From positions 1-64,000 of the forward strand of contig DEXE01000006.1 in the NCBI GenBank assembly GCA_002363955.1: a DNA stretch of 64,000 nucleotides, given 5' to 3'. Made by a program: the position numbers and the translations under genes. Below are positions 51,888 to 60,794 of the stretch, piece by piece. How positions within the stretch are numbered: the first letter of the stretch is position 1; every line of letters starts with the position of its first letter. Below the pieces are notes generated by a model. That model was not told the DNA's origin. It made no database searches and saw only the letters and a list, made by a program, of their open reading frames with translations. Origin of the DNA: Methylophaga sp. UBA3192 (GTDB lineage Bacteria > Pseudomonadota > Gammaproteobacteria > Nitrosococcales > Methylophagaceae).

Positions 51888-51915
51888 TTGCAAAAACTGC
51901 CCGACTGCGTATAAT
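51888..51915 (+). promoter_or_regulatory. Promoter of tRNA-Val
   Basis: -35 TTGCAA (51888-51893), 16-bp spacer, and perfect -10 TATAAT (51910-51915), placed 15 bases before the tRNA. Confidence 0.85.
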
Positions 51916-51930
51916 TTCGCGCTTCACAGT

Positions 51931-52007
51931 AGGCACGTAGCTCAGTTGGTTAGAGCACCACCTTGACATGGTGGGGGTCGTTGGTTCGAATCCAATCGTG
52001 CCTACCA
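51931..52007 (+). tRNA. tRNA-Val (GAC)
   Basis: 77 bases. Acceptor AGGCACG/CGTGCCT, D-arm GCTCAGTTGGTTAGAGC, anticodon stem CCACC/GGTGG with loop TTGACAT (anticodon GAC), T-arm GGTTCGAATCC, and encoded CCA. Confidence 0.97.
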
Positions 52008-52020
52008 GATATATACATCA

Positions 52021-52045
52021 AGCACCTCTTGCAGGTGCTTTTTGG
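52021..52045 (+). terminator. Terminator of tRNA-Val
   Basis: AGCACCT-CTTGC-AGGTGCT stem-loop followed by TTTTGG and a further T-run. It lies 13 bases after the tRNA and before thrS. Confidence 0.9.
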
Positions 52046-52086
52046 TTTTTAAGGCCTCTCGTATTGGCCACAACCAAGGATATAGC

Positions 52087-54012
52087 ATGATTTCAATTAC
52101 CCTTCCTGATGGCAGTCAACGCCAGTTCGATCATCCCGTTTCAATTCATGATGTTGCCGCCGATATCGGTGCCGGTCTAGCCCGTGCTGCTCTGGCTGGC
52201 AAAGTGAATGGCAAACTGGTCGATACCAATTACGTTATTGAAGATGATGCAGAACTGGCCATCATTACCGAACGTGATGAAGAAGGGCTGGATATCATCC
52301 GACATTCGACTTCGCATCTGTTAGCTCAAGCCGTCAAACAACTTTATCCGGATGCTCAGGTCACGATTGGCCCGGTTATCGAAGATGGCTTTTACTACGA
52401 TTTTTCCTATCCCAAAGGTTTTACACCGGAAGATTTGCAAAAGATCGAAAAACGTATGGAAGAGCTGGTCAAACAGGATCTTGAAGTGGTTCGTGAAGAA
52501 GTCACTCGTGATGCTGCCGTGCAGATCTTCCGTGAAATGGGCGAAGAATATAAAGCGCAGATCATTGAAGATATTCCAAAAGATGAAGTGTTGTCAGTGT
52601 ATCGTCAGGGCGAGTTCATGGATTTATGCCGTGGTCCGCACGTGCCAAATACCGGCAAACTCAAAGCATTCAAACTGATGAAACTGGCCGGTGCTTACTG
52701 GCGTGGTAAATCTGAAAATGAAATGCTGCAACGTATCTACGGTACTGCCTGGTCGGATAAAAAAGATCTGAAGGCTTATTTGCACCGTCTTGAAGAAGCT
52801 GAAAAACGCGATCATCGTAAACTGGCGAAAAGTCTGGATCTGTTTCATCTGCAGGATGAAGCGGCCGGCATGATCTTCTGGCATGACAATGGCTGGCGGA
52901 TTTATCGCGAAGTAGAAAAATACATTCGCGACGTGTTGGCTCAAAATGATTATCAGGAAGTGCGGACACCGCAAGTAGTCGATCGCAGCCTCTGGGAAAA
53001 ATCCGGTCACTGGGACAAATTTGGTGACATGATTTTCAGCACCCATTCTGAAAATCGTGATTACGCGGTTAAACCGATGAATTGCCCCTGTCATGTCCAG
53101 ATATTTAATCAGGGTCTGAAGAGCTACCGTGATTTGCCATTACGGATGGCGGAGTTTGGATCATGCCACCGTAATGAACCGTCAGGTACCTTGCATGGTT
53201 TGATGCGCCTGCGTGGTTTTACTCAGGATGATGCGCATATTTTCTGTACTGAAGACCAAATTCAGTCCGAAGTGGCTACCTTTATCGATCTTCTGTTTAA
53301 CGTCTATGCCGATTTTGGTTTTAACGAGATTATTATCAAACTCTCAACACGTCCGGAGAATCGTGTGGGCAGTGATGCTGTTTGGGATAAAGCGGAACAT
53401 GCACTTGAACAGGCATTAAATGCCAAAGATCTGGACTGGGAGCTACAACCTGGCGAGGGGGCATTCTATGGGCCGAAGATCGAGTTCTCCCTGAAAGATT
53501 GTCTGGGAAGGGTCTGGCAATGCGGGACCATTCAGGTTGATTTCTCGATGCCGGGCCGTTTGGATGCAACTTATGTGGCCGATGATGGCTCGAAACAGGT
53601 ACCGGTAATGCTGCATCGTGCGATTCTTGGATCACTTGAACGTTTTATCGGTATACTCATCGAAGAATATGCTGGCGCGTTTCCGGCATGGCTTGCACCT
53701 CGTCAGGTAATGGTCATGGGAATTACCGATAAACAGTCAGAATATGTTCAACAAATTGCCCAACAATTGAAAAATCAGGGATTTAGAGCCGATACGGACT
53801 TGAGAAATGAAAAGATTGGCTTTAAAATACGCGAGCACACATTGCGGCGCGTACCTTATCTGATTGTTGTTGGGGATCGCGAAGCACAAGAAAATGCCGT
53901 GGCAGTACGTACTCGCAAAGGCGAAGATTTAGGCGCTATGTCGCTTGAGAGCTTCGTTTCATTGCTTCAAGAAGACGTTGCTCGCCGCGGTCGAATTATT
54001 TTAGAGGATTAA
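52087..54012 (+). CDS. thrS: Threonyl-tRNA synthetase
   Basis: A 641-residue class II synthetase from ATG 52087, with AAGGATAT upstream. Domains in order: N-terminal TGS (1-60, LPDGSQRQFDHPVSIHDVAA), editing domain with HSTSHLLAQAVKQL, catalytic core with MNCPCHVQIF, SCHRNEPSGTLHGLMRLRGF and LHRAILGSLERFIGILIEE, and a C-terminal anticodon domain. Length and motifs are typical. It heads the thrS-infC-rpmI-rplT cluster. Confidence 0.97.
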   Translation: MISITLPDGSQRQFDHPVSIHDVAADIGAGLARAALAGKVNGKLVDTNYVIEDDAELAIITERDEEGLDIIRHSTSHLLAQAVKQLYPDAQVTIGPVIEDGFYYDFSYPKGFTPEDLQKIEKRMEELVKQDLEVVREEVTRDAAVQIFREMGEEYKAQIIEDIPKDEVLSVYRQGEFMDLCRGPHVPNTGKLKAFKLMKLAGAYWRGKSENEMLQRIYGTAWSDKKDLKAYLHRLEEAEKRDHRKLAKSLDLFHLQDEAAGMIFWHDNGWRIYREVEKYIRDVLAQNDYQEVRTPQVVDRSLWEKSGHWDKFGDMIFSTHSENRDYAVKPMNCPCHVQIFNQGLKSYRDLPLRMAEFGSCHRNEPSGTLHGLMRLRGFTQDDAHIFCTEDQIQSEVATFIDLLFNVYADFGFNEIIIKLSTRPENRVGSDAVWDKAEHALEQALNAKDLDWELQPGEGAFYGPKIEFSLKDCLGRVWQCGTIQVDFSMPGRLDATYVADDGSKQVPVMLHRAILGSLERFIGILIEEYAGAFPAWLAPRQVMVMGITDKQSEYVQQIAQQLKNQGFRADTDLRNEKIGFKIREHTLRRVPYLIVVGDREAQENAVAVRTRKGEDLGAMSLESFVSLLQEDVARRGRIILED

Positions 54013-54016
54013 AAAC

Positions 54017-54535
54017 ATCGCTACAGATCAAAAAAGGCTGAATTCTGAAATCACAGCCAAAGAAATTCGTGTAACCGATGCAAACGGTGAACAACTAGGC
54101 GTTATCTCATTGGCGAGAGCCTTGGAGTTAGCGGAAGAAGCCGAGCTGGATTTGGTGGAGATTGCCCCTCAGGCAGAACCGCCAGTCTGCCGTATTATGG
54201 ATTACGGCAAGTATGTGTTTGAGGCTAATAAACAAAAAGCCATTGCTAAGAAAAAGCAAAAACAGATACAGGTAAAGGAAATAAAATTCCGACCAGGGAC
54301 GGAAGAGGGTGACTATCAGGTAAAACTACGCAACCTGACACGTTTCCTCGAAGAAGGTAATAAAACCAAAGTCAGCCTCCGCTTTCGTGGACGTGAAATG
54401 GCCCACCAGGACTTAGGACTGAAACTGCTCGAACGAGTAGCCGATGATCTGAAAGAACTGTCGGTTATTGAGCAGCATCCGAAGAAAGAGGGTCGGCAAA
54501 TGATTATGGTTTTGGCGCCAAGTAATAAAAAATAA
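54017..54535 (+). CDS. infC: Translation initiation factor IF-3, ATC start codon
   Basis: A 172-residue factor. The family's full length and its start (ATDQKRLNSEITAKEIRV) are reached only if translation begins at ATC 54017-54019; the first ATG-like start at 54110 would cut 31 conserved residues. AGAGGA at 54003-54008 is at a suitable distance. infC genes use ATT, ATC or ATA so that IF-3 limits its own synthesis. The N-terminal domain (~1-75) and C-terminal domain (IKFRPGTEEGDYQVKL, VSLRFRGREMAHQDLG) are intact. It is four bases after the thrS stop. Confidence 0.95.
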   Translation: MATDQKRLNSEITAKEIRVTDANGEQLGVISLARALELAEEAELDLVEIAPQAEPPVCRIMDYGKYVFEANKQKAIAKKKQKQIQVKEIKFRPGTEEGDYQVKLRNLTRFLEEGNKTKVSLRFRGREMAHQDLGLKLLERVADDLKELSVIEQHPKKEGRQMIMVLAPSNKK

Positions 54536-54567
54536 CTATTAATTAAATTAACAATGCGGAGTTCCAA

Positions 54568-54765
54568 ATGCCAAAATTGAAAAATCATAGCGGTGCAGCG
54601 AAGCGTTTCAAACGCACCGGTAGCGGAAAGTTCAAACGCGCTCAAGCGTTTACCAGCCATATCCTGACCAAGAAAAGCACTAAGCGGAAACGCCAACTGC
54701 GTTCCACTCTGACAATCTGTAAAGCAGATCATTTGTCAGTCCGCAAATTATTGCCTCTTCTATAA
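54568..54765 (+). CDS. rpmI: 50S ribosomal protein L35
   Basis: A 65-residue, very basic ribosomal protein: PKLKNHSGAAKRFKRTGSGK and FTSHILTKKSTKRKRQLR. This is the full family length. It lies in the conserved infC-rpmI-rplT order with its own ribosome site (GCGGAG). Confidence 0.97.
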   Translation: MPKLKNHSGAAKRFKRTGSGKFKRAQAFTSHILTKKSTKRKRQLRSTLTICKADHLSVRKLLPLL

Positions 54766-54780
54766 TTAAGGAGTATTCCA

Positions 54781-55140
54781 ATGGCTAGAGTAAAACGTGG
54801 TGTAACAGCCAGAGCCCGTCATAAAAAAGTTATCGCGCAGGCCAAAGGCTATTATGGTCGTCGCAAGAATGTCTATCGTGTAGCTGTCCAGGCAGTTACC
54901 AAAGCCGGTCAATATGCATACCGTGATCGTCGTCAGAAAAAACGTGTATTCCGTACATTGTGGATTGCGCGTATTAACGCTGCTGCCCGTGAATGTGGAA
55001 TTTCGTACAGTCGTTTGATCGATGGTCTGAAAAAATCATCTATTGAAATCGATCGTAAAGTATTGGCAGATATTGCTTATCACGATTCTGCTGCATTTGC
55101 TGCTATTGCTGCAAAAGCAAAGGCGGCTTTGGCTAACTAA
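54781..55140 (+). CDS. rplT: 50S ribosomal protein L20
   Basis: A 119-residue ribosomal assembly protein: ARVKRGVTARARHKKVIAQA, GYYGRRKNVYRVAVQAV and the C-terminal SYSRLIDGLKKSSIEIDRKV. In gammaproteobacteria L20 represses translation of this operon by binding its mRNA. AAGGAG precedes the start. Confidence 0.97.
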   Translation: MARVKRGVTARARHKKVIAQAKGYYGRRKNVYRVAVQAVTKAGQYAYRDRRQKKRVFRTLWIARINAAARECGISYSRLIDGLKKSSIEIDRKVLADIAYHDSAAFAAIAAKAKAALAN

Positions 55141-55183
55141 TCACTCGGTTCGCTAAGGCGAATCATATTATTAGTTGCACAGG

Positions 55184-55211
55184 AAAGGGCCGTTGATGAC
55201 GGCCCTTTTTT
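55184..55211 (+). terminator. Terminator between rplT and pheS
   Basis: AAAGGGCCGT-TGATG-ACGGCCCTTT followed by a T-run. It ends the rplT operon or attenuates read-through into pheST. I see no Phe-rich leader peptide in front of it. Confidence 0.9.
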
Positions 55212-55241
55212 ATTTCTGATTGATCCTCAGGTGGAGGAAAT

Positions 55242-56279
55242 ATGGCTGAACTGTCATCGCAGTTATTGGCATTAAAAGATATTGTTGAGGCAGCGAAGAC
55301 CGCGATTGAAAACGCGACCGATGCTAAAACACTGGATAACGTCCGGGTCGAATATCTGGGAAAAAAAGGTTTGATTACCGGGTATGTAAAAGAACTGGGT
55401 AACCTCAGTGCTGAAGAACGGCCACTCATTGGTAAGGAAGTGAATCTGGCCAAGCAGGAGGTTGCAGGTCTGACTGAAGTCAGGTCCAAGTTGCTTGCTG
55501 AACAGGCCATGAATGCTGCTTTGGCGGCTGAAACCGTTGATGTCACCTTGCCTGGTCGTAACGCCGAAGTAGGCGGTTTGCATCCGGTGACCCGAACTTT
55601 GCAGCGTATTGAACAATATTTTCGTCAAATTGGTTTTCAAATTGCCGAAGGGCCGGAAATCGAAGACGGTGATCATAATTTCACTGCATTGAATATTCCT
55701 GAAAGCCATCCGGCGCGTGCGATGCATGATACCTTTTATTTCAACGCTGAAATGCTGCTGCGTACCCATACGTCGCCAGTACAAATCCGTGTAATGGAAG
55801 AACAGCAACCGCCGTTACGCATCATTGCCCCGGGTCGTGTGTATCGCTGTGATTCTGATTTAACGCATACTCCGATGTTCCATCAGGTCGAAGGCTTGAT
55901 GGTTGATGAGAATGTCAGTTTTACCGATCTGAAAGGCATTCTGGCAGACTTTCTGCAGGCTTTTTTCGAAAAACCGTTGAATGTACGTTTTCGTCCATCC
56001 TATTTTCCGTTTACCGAACCGTCAGCAGAAGCTGATATTGAGTGTGTGATCTGTGGTGGTGAAGGTTGCCGTGTTTGTAGTCATACCGGTTGGTTGGAAG
56101 TATTAGGCTGCGGCATGGTGCATCCAAAAGTATTCGAACATGTAAACATTGATAGTGAAAAATATCTGGGTCTGGCCTTTGGTATGGGCGTTGAGCGTCT
56201 GGCGATGCTGCGTTATGGCGTGAATGATCTGCGATTATTTTTTGAGAACGATCTGCGCTTCCTGCGTCAGTTCAAATAG
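55242..56279 (+). CDS. pheS: Phenylalanyl-tRNA synthetase alpha subunit
   Basis: A 345-residue catalytic subunit. The N-terminal coiled coil (~1-90) binds tRNA. Class II motifs include SHPARAMHDTFYF, THTSPVQIRVM, GRVYRCDSDLTHTPMFHQ, SYFPFTEPSAEADI and GLAFGMGVERLAML. A CVICGGEGCRVC insertion contains four cysteines that could bind zinc, seen in some proteobacterial PheS. AGGTGGAGG is upstream. pheT follows 15 bases later. Confidence 0.96.
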   Translation: MAELSSQLLALKDIVEAAKTAIENATDAKTLDNVRVEYLGKKGLITGYVKELGNLSAEERPLIGKEVNLAKQEVAGLTEVRSKLLAEQAMNAALAAETVDVTLPGRNAEVGGLHPVTRTLQRIEQYFRQIGFQIAEGPEIEDGDHNFTALNIPESHPARAMHDTFYFNAEMLLRTHTSPVQIRVMEEQQPPLRIIAPGRVYRCDSDLTHTPMFHQVEGLMVDENVSFTDLKGILADFLQAFFEKPLNVRFRPSYFPFTEPSAEADIECVICGGEGCRVCSHTGWLEVLGCGMVHPKVFEHVNIDSEKYLGLAFGMGVERLAMLRYGVNDLRLFFENDLRFLRQFK

Positions 56280-56294
56280 GATAGGAAGTTCGCC

Positions 56295-58670
56295 ATGAAA
56301 TTAAGTGAAAACTGGTTACGTGAATGGGTAAATCCTGATTTTGACGTGCAGTTGATTGCCGAGAAACTGACGCAAGCAGGGTTGGAAGTAGATTCTGTTT
56401 CACCGGTTGCTGGTGATTTTTCTGGTGTGTTGGTTGGTCAGGTAAAATCAGTTGCCCCACATCCTGATGCAGATAAATTGCGCGTCTGTGAAGTGGATGT
56501 TGCCGGTGATGCGTTATTGCATATTGTCTGTGGTGCCAGCAATGTTCGGGAAGGCCTGAAAATTCCAGTGGCTGTCGTTGGGGCAGTATTACCCGGCGAT
56601 TTTAAAATCAAAAAGGCCAAATTACGCGGGGAACCGTCATTCGGAATGTTGTGTTCTGCTAAAGAACTTGGTTTGGCAGAATCTTCGGAAGGATTATTGG
56701 AATTACCTGAAGATGCTCCGGTTGGTAACGATATTCGTGATTATCTGGCATTAAATGATTTCACCATTGAAGTTGATTTAACGCCAAACCGTAGTGATTG
56801 TCTGGGCGTAGCCGGTATTGCCCGTGAACTGGGCGTGATCAGTCGTACCAATCTGACACCTGTAACGATTAATGAAGTGCCTGCGACGATACAGACAACA
56901 TTTCCGGTTTCGGTAGAAGCCAAACAAGCCTGCCCCAATTATATTGGCCGGGTAATTGAAAATATTAATCCAAAAGCCAAAACGCCGTTGTGGATGCAGG
57001 AAAAACTGCGTCGAAGCGGTTTGCGTAGCCTGAGTGCCGTTGTCGACATCACCAATTATGTGATGCTGGAACTCGGTCAGCCGATGCATGCTTTTGACCT
57101 GCAAAAATTACAACAAGCAATTACCGTGCGCTTTGCTAAAGCTAATGAAAAACTGACTTTGTTAGACGGTCAGCAAGTTGAGATTGCTGAACAAACACTG
57201 ATCATTGCAGATGCTTCTGGACCATTGGCACTTGCAGGCATTATGGGCGGCGATGCGTCGGCAGTGGATTCTGCTACAAGCTCATTGTTCCTCGAAGCCG
57301 CTTTTTTTGCTCCGGATGCTATCGCTGGCCAAGCCAGAAGTTATGGCTTGCATACTGATTCATCTCATCGGTTTGAGCGTGGAGTTGATCCCGAATTGGC
57401 ACAGCAAGCAATGCAACGTGCCACCAGCTTGATTCTGGAGATTGTCGGTGGTCAGGCAGGCCCGCTTACTGTAGTCAGTGAAGAAAGTGCATTACCTGAA
57501 ACGCCGCAAATTCTGCTACGTGCAAATCGTATTAAACGGGTATTGGGAATTGAGCTGGAAGCTGCTGAAGTAGAAGAACAGCTGACACGTTTGGGTCTGG
57601 AAGTTACACAAGTTAGAGATGGCTGGCTGGTTATTGTGCCAAGTTTCAGGTTTGATATTAATATCGAAGTCGATTTGATTGAAGAATTGGGACGACTGTA
57701 TGGCTATGATCGGTTGCCGCAAACTCGTCCTGCAATTAGTGTGTTACCCAGCGCAATTTCCGAAAAACAACTGGCGACAGAGCGTTTACAGAATTTATTG
57801 GTAGATCGTGGTTATTTTGAAGCTATTACTTATAGTTTTGTTGATCCGACATTACAAAAGCATTTTGCTGACAGCGAAGCTGACCCCATTAAATTGGCCA
57901 ACCCGATTTCTGCGGATTTATCGGTAATGAGACATTCTCTCTGGCCAGGTCTGGTGCAAGCGATGGTGTATAACCTGAATCGCCAGCACGATCGTATCCG
58001 CTTGTTTGAAGTAGGCAGTGTATTTCGCGGAGAACTGGCAGACATCGATCAATATCAATGTATTGGTGGTCTGATTTACGGCGATGTAAATCCTGAACAG
58101 TGGGCCGATAAAAGCCGTAAAGTTGATTTTTTTGATGTGAAAGCGGATGTTGAAGCGCTTTTGGCTATAGGTGACGGTCAAGTTGAATTTCGAGCTGAAG
58201 CTCATCCAGCATTGCACCCGGGACAATCTGCGCGTATCTATCAGAACGGACAAGCTGTAGGTTGGATCGGCGCTATACATCCAAAACTGAATAAACCATT
58301 AGGCTTTGGTGGTAAAGCCTATGTTTTTGAATTGGAATTGGCGGTTTGCTTACAATCCGCCATTCCAAAATTTACCGCTTTGTCACGTTATCCTGCTATT
58401 CGCAGGGATCTTGCATTAGTCGTCGACAACTCAGTTGTTGCCTTTGAAATAGAGCATTGCCTGAAAGGCATTGAGTCTGATATTCTTAAGTCAATTCAAT
58501 TGTTTGACGTTTATTCTGGAGATGGTGTCGAGCTTGGCAAGAAGAGTATTGCGGTTGCCTTCCATCTTCAGCATGGTGAGCGAACCATGACCGACGATGA
58601 AGTCGATGCTTTAATATTACAAATCACTCAAAAGCTGCAAAGCGATTTGGGTGCGATGGTCAGAACCTAA
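56295..58670 (+). CDS. pheT: Phenylalanyl-tRNA synthetase beta subunit
   Basis: A 791-residue subunit. The EMAP-like tRNA-binding domain is at ~40-150 (VGQVKSVAPHPDADKLRVCEV), the B3/4 editing domain at ~210-380 (SAVVDITNYVMLELGQPMHAFD), B5 at ~400-475, and the core-like domain next (ADLSVMRHSLWPGLVQAM). The C-terminal FDX-ACB domain begins RYPAIRRDLALVVD. Length is normal (E. coli ~795). Forms the (alpha-beta)2 enzyme with PheS. Confidence 0.97.
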   Translation: MKLSENWLREWVNPDFDVQLIAEKLTQAGLEVDSVSPVAGDFSGVLVGQVKSVAPHPDADKLRVCEVDVAGDALLHIVCGASNVREGLKIPVAVVGAVLPGDFKIKKAKLRGEPSFGMLCSAKELGLAESSEGLLELPEDAPVGNDIRDYLALNDFTIEVDLTPNRSDCLGVAGIARELGVISRTNLTPVTINEVPATIQTTFPVSVEAKQACPNYIGRVIENINPKAKTPLWMQEKLRRSGLRSLSAVVDITNYVMLELGQPMHAFDLQKLQQAITVRFAKANEKLTLLDGQQVEIAEQTLIIADASGPLALAGIMGGDASAVDSATSSLFLEAAFFAPDAIAGQARSYGLHTDSSHRFERGVDPELAQQAMQRATSLILEIVGGQAGPLTVVSEESALPETPQILLRANRIKRVLGIELEAAEVEEQLTRLGLEVTQVRDGWLVIVPSFRFDINIEVDLIEELGRLYGYDRLPQTRPAISVLPSAISEKQLATERLQNLLVDRGYFEAITYSFVDPTLQKHFADSEADPIKLANPISADLSVMRHSLWPGLVQAMVYNLNRQHDRIRLFEVGSVFRGELADIDQYQCIGGLIYGDVNPEQWADKSRKVDFFDVKADVEALLAIGDGQVEFRAEAHPALHPGQSARIYQNGQAVGWIGAIHPKLNKPLGFGGKAYVFELELAVCLQSAIPKFTALSRYPAIRRDLALVVDNSVVAFEIEHCLKGIESDILKSIQLFDVYSGDGVELGKKSIAVAFHLQHGERTMTDDEVDALILQITQKLQSDLGAMVRT

Positions 58671-58702
58671 CGTCGGTTCAATAATAAGAATAGGGGTAAA
58701 GA

Positions 58703-58999
58703 ATGGCACTCACAAAAGCCGATATGACGGAACAACTTTACGAAGAGTTGGGATTTAATAAACGTGAAGCAAAAGAACTGGTTGAAATGTTCTTTGAAGA
58801 AATCCGTGGAGCACTTGAAGAAGGTGATCAGGTAAAACTTTCCGGATTTGGTAATTTCGAATTACGCGACAAAAATGAACGGCCTGGCCGTAACCCGAAA
58901 ACGGGTGAAGAGATTCCAATCACCGCCCGTCGTGTCGTTACTTTCCGTCCTGGCCAAAAACTGAAAGCAAGGGTGGACAGTTATGCTAGAGGCGAGTAA
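58703..58999 (+). CDS. ihfA: Integration host factor alpha subunit
   Basis: A 98-residue DNA-bending protein: LTKADMTEQLYEELGFNKRE, VKLSGFGNFELRDKNERPGR and NPKTGEEIPITARRVVTFRP. The PGRNP arm that intercalates DNA is intact. The conserved position after pheT matches other gammaproteobacteria. It overlaps the following MerR-like gene by 17 bases. Confidence 0.97.
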   Translation: MALTKADMTEQLYEELGFNKREAKELVEMFFEEIRGALEEGDQVKLSGFGNFELRDKNERPGRNPKTGEEIPITARRVVTFRPGQKLKARVDSYARGE

Positions 59000-59345
59000 T
59001 AACAACGAACTACCGGCCATTCCTGGTAAACGCTACTTTACCATTGGTGAAGTGAGTGAATTATGCGGGGTTAAACCGCATGTACTACGTTACTGGGAAC
59101 AAGAATTTACGCAACTAAAACCGGTAAAACGTCGCGGAAATCGCCGGTATTATCAACGCCATGATGTGGTATTGATTCGCGAAATTCGTGGCTTGCTTTA
59201 TGAACAGGGTTTTACTATTGGTGGTGCTCGCCAGCAATTGGAAACCGAGCATAAATCCGAAGCAACTCACAGCAACGAAAACCGCAAACAACTGATTGAT
59301 GAAATGCTGAAAGAACTGGAACAAATTCGTACGATTCTGGCTTAA
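58983..59345 (+). CDS. MerR-family regulator of unknown signal
   Basis: A 120-residue protein. It reads KRYFTIGEVSELCGVKPHVLRYWEQEFTQL, a MerR winged helix, then GNRRYYQRHDVVLIREIRGLLYEQGFTIGGAR. The C-terminal region is short with no cysteines, so it is not a metal sensor. This homologue is routinely encoded behind ihfA in gammaproteobacteria, and its function is poorly known. The start overlaps ihfA. Confidence 0.9.
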   Translation: MLEASNNNELPAIPGKRYFTIGEVSELCGVKPHVLRYWEQEFTQLKPVKRRGNRRYYQRHDVVLIREIRGLLYEQGFTIGGARQQLETEHKSEATHSNENRKQLIDEMLKELEQIRTILA

Positions 59346-59376
59346 TACGTTATAATTCCACTGTTTTGTTGCTTGT

Positions 59377-59453
59377 CGGGGCATGGCGCAGCCTGGTAGC
59401 GCACTTGCATGGGGTGCAAGGGGTCGAAGGTTCAAATCCTTCTGTCCCGACCA
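59377..59453 (+). tRNA. tRNA-Pro (GGG)
   Basis: 77 bases. Acceptor CGGGGCA/TGTCCCG (one G-T pair), D-arm GCGCAGCCTGGTAGCGC, anticodon stem-loop CTTGC-ATGGGGT-GCAAG (anticodon GGG), T-arm GGTTCAAATCC, and encoded CCA. TATAAT at 59351-59356 may be its -10. Confidence 0.97.
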
Positions 59454-59464
59454 CTAGCAACTTT

Positions 59465-59524
59465 AGGGCTTGTTGATCTTTCATCTCCGCCAGCAGTGGT
59501 GGATATGAAAGATCAACAAGCCCT
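59465..59524. repeat. Long perfect inverted repeat behind tRNA-Pro
   Basis: AGGGCTTGTTGATCTTTCAT (59465-59484) is exactly complementary to 59505-59524, around a 20-base centre that is itself nearly self-complementary. The ~60-base hairpin lies between the tRNA and a separate ordinary terminator. It may be a MITE-like insertion or an RNA 3' structure. Confidence 0.85.
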
Positions 59525-59533
59525 GATATCATC

Positions 59534-59560
59534 ACAACGCTCTTAATGGGCGTTGTTTTG
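59534..59560 (+). terminator. Terminator after tRNA-Pro
   Basis: ACAACGC-TCTTAATGG-GCGTTGT followed by TTTGTTT. It ends transcription before the reductase gene. Confidence 0.8.
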
Positions 59561-59591
59561 TTTCTACCGTCTGAAAATCACAGGATCGACT

Positions 59592-60638
59592 ATGCAATTC
59601 AATACCCTTGGCAATAGTAATCTAAAAGTCAGCCAGATTTGTCTTGGCACAATGACTTATGGTGAACAGAACAGCCAACAGGAAGCATTTGAACAGCTTG
59701 ATTACGCGGTATCGCAGGGTATTAACTTCATTGATACGGCAGAGCTTTATGCCATTCCACCCAAAGCAGAAACCTATGGTGCTACTGAAACGATTGTTGG
59801 CAACTGGTTAAAACAGCATGGTCGTCGTGAGGATTTGGTCATTGCCAGTAAGATTGCCGGTCCGGGTGCTGATTGGGTTGGGCACATACGTCAGGGTAAA
59901 TCACGATTTGATGATAAAAATATCAGCGAAGCGTTAGACAATAGTTTGCAACGCTTGCAAACCGAATATCTGGATTTATATCAACTGCATTGGCCTGAAA
60001 GGCAGACCAATTATTTCGGCAAATTAGGTTATCAACACGATGCTGCTGAAGAAGCAATGACGCCAGTGGTTGAAACCCTGCAGGCATTGGAAAAGCAGAT
60101 AAAATCCGGAAAAATTCGCTATATCGGTTTATCTAACGAAACCCCATGGGGATTGATGCAGTTTCTTTCAGTGGCACAATCGATGAATCTTCCAGTGATT
60201 GCCTCAATACAAAATCCCTACAGTTTGCTAAACCGTACCTACGAGATTGGCTGTGCCGAAATCAGTTATCGAGAGAATGTTCCACTATTGGCTTATTCAC
60301 CTTTAGGATTTGGCGTGTTGACAGGGAAGTATCTCCAGAATAATGCTCCCGACACTGCCCGAATGAGTTTATGGCCACATTATGCACGGTACAGTAATCC
60401 ACAGGCTGTCAAAGCGACTCAGGCTTATGTCGATTTGGCGAAGCAACATCAGTTAGATCCTGCGCAGATGGCATTGGCTTATGTGAATAGCCGACCATTT
60501 ACAGCTGCAACTATCATTGGGGCTACCACTATGCAGCAATTAAAGACCAATATCGCCAGCGAAACATTAATGCTGTCGAATGAGGTTGTTACAGCAATCG
60601 AAGAGATTCATAAAACGATTCCAAATCCCGCTCCATAA
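59592..60638 (+). CDS. tas: NADP(H)-dependent aldo-keto reductase, Tas type
   Basis: A 348-residue TIM-barrel reductase from ATG 59592 with CAGGA upstream. LGTMTYGEQNSQQEAFEQLDYAV and INFIDTAELYAIPPKAETYG match E. coli Tas closely. The catalytic tetrad is Asp/Tyr in DTAELY, Lys in VIASKIAG and His in YQLHWPERQTN. FGVLTGKYL and IIGATTMQQLKTNI are also family features. The natural substrate is unknown; it reduces carbonyl compounds. Confidence 0.94.
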   Translation: MQFNTLGNSNLKVSQICLGTMTYGEQNSQQEAFEQLDYAVSQGINFIDTAELYAIPPKAETYGATETIVGNWLKQHGRREDLVIASKIAGPGADWVGHIRQGKSRFDDKNISEALDNSLQRLQTEYLDLYQLHWPERQTNYFGKLGYQHDAAEEAMTPVVETLQALEKQIKSGKIRYIGLSNETPWGLMQFLSVAQSMNLPVIASIQNPYSLLNRTYEIGCAEISYRENVPLLAYSPLGFGVLTGKYLQNNAPDTARMSLWPHYARYSNPQAVKATQAYVDLAKQHQLDPAQMALAYVNSRPFTAATIIGATTMQQLKTNIASETLMLSNEVVTAIEEIHKTIPNPAP

Positions 60639-60794
60639 CTAACATTAGAGAAATGTGCGCTAGCGCAGGTTAAAGCGTTTGAGGCTATGGTAGTTTATGG
60701 TCTTGGTTACATTGCTGATATAAACTGCCGCTGATTCTATTTCGTCATTCTTATATCAGTATTTCTATGCTTAGAAATTCAGGTATCTGGCAAC

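Noticed and set aside
60656..60667. Palindrome TGCGCTAGCGCA after the reductase gene
   Set aside because: Short, no T-run after it and no link to a gene; insufficient for a terminator or operator call.
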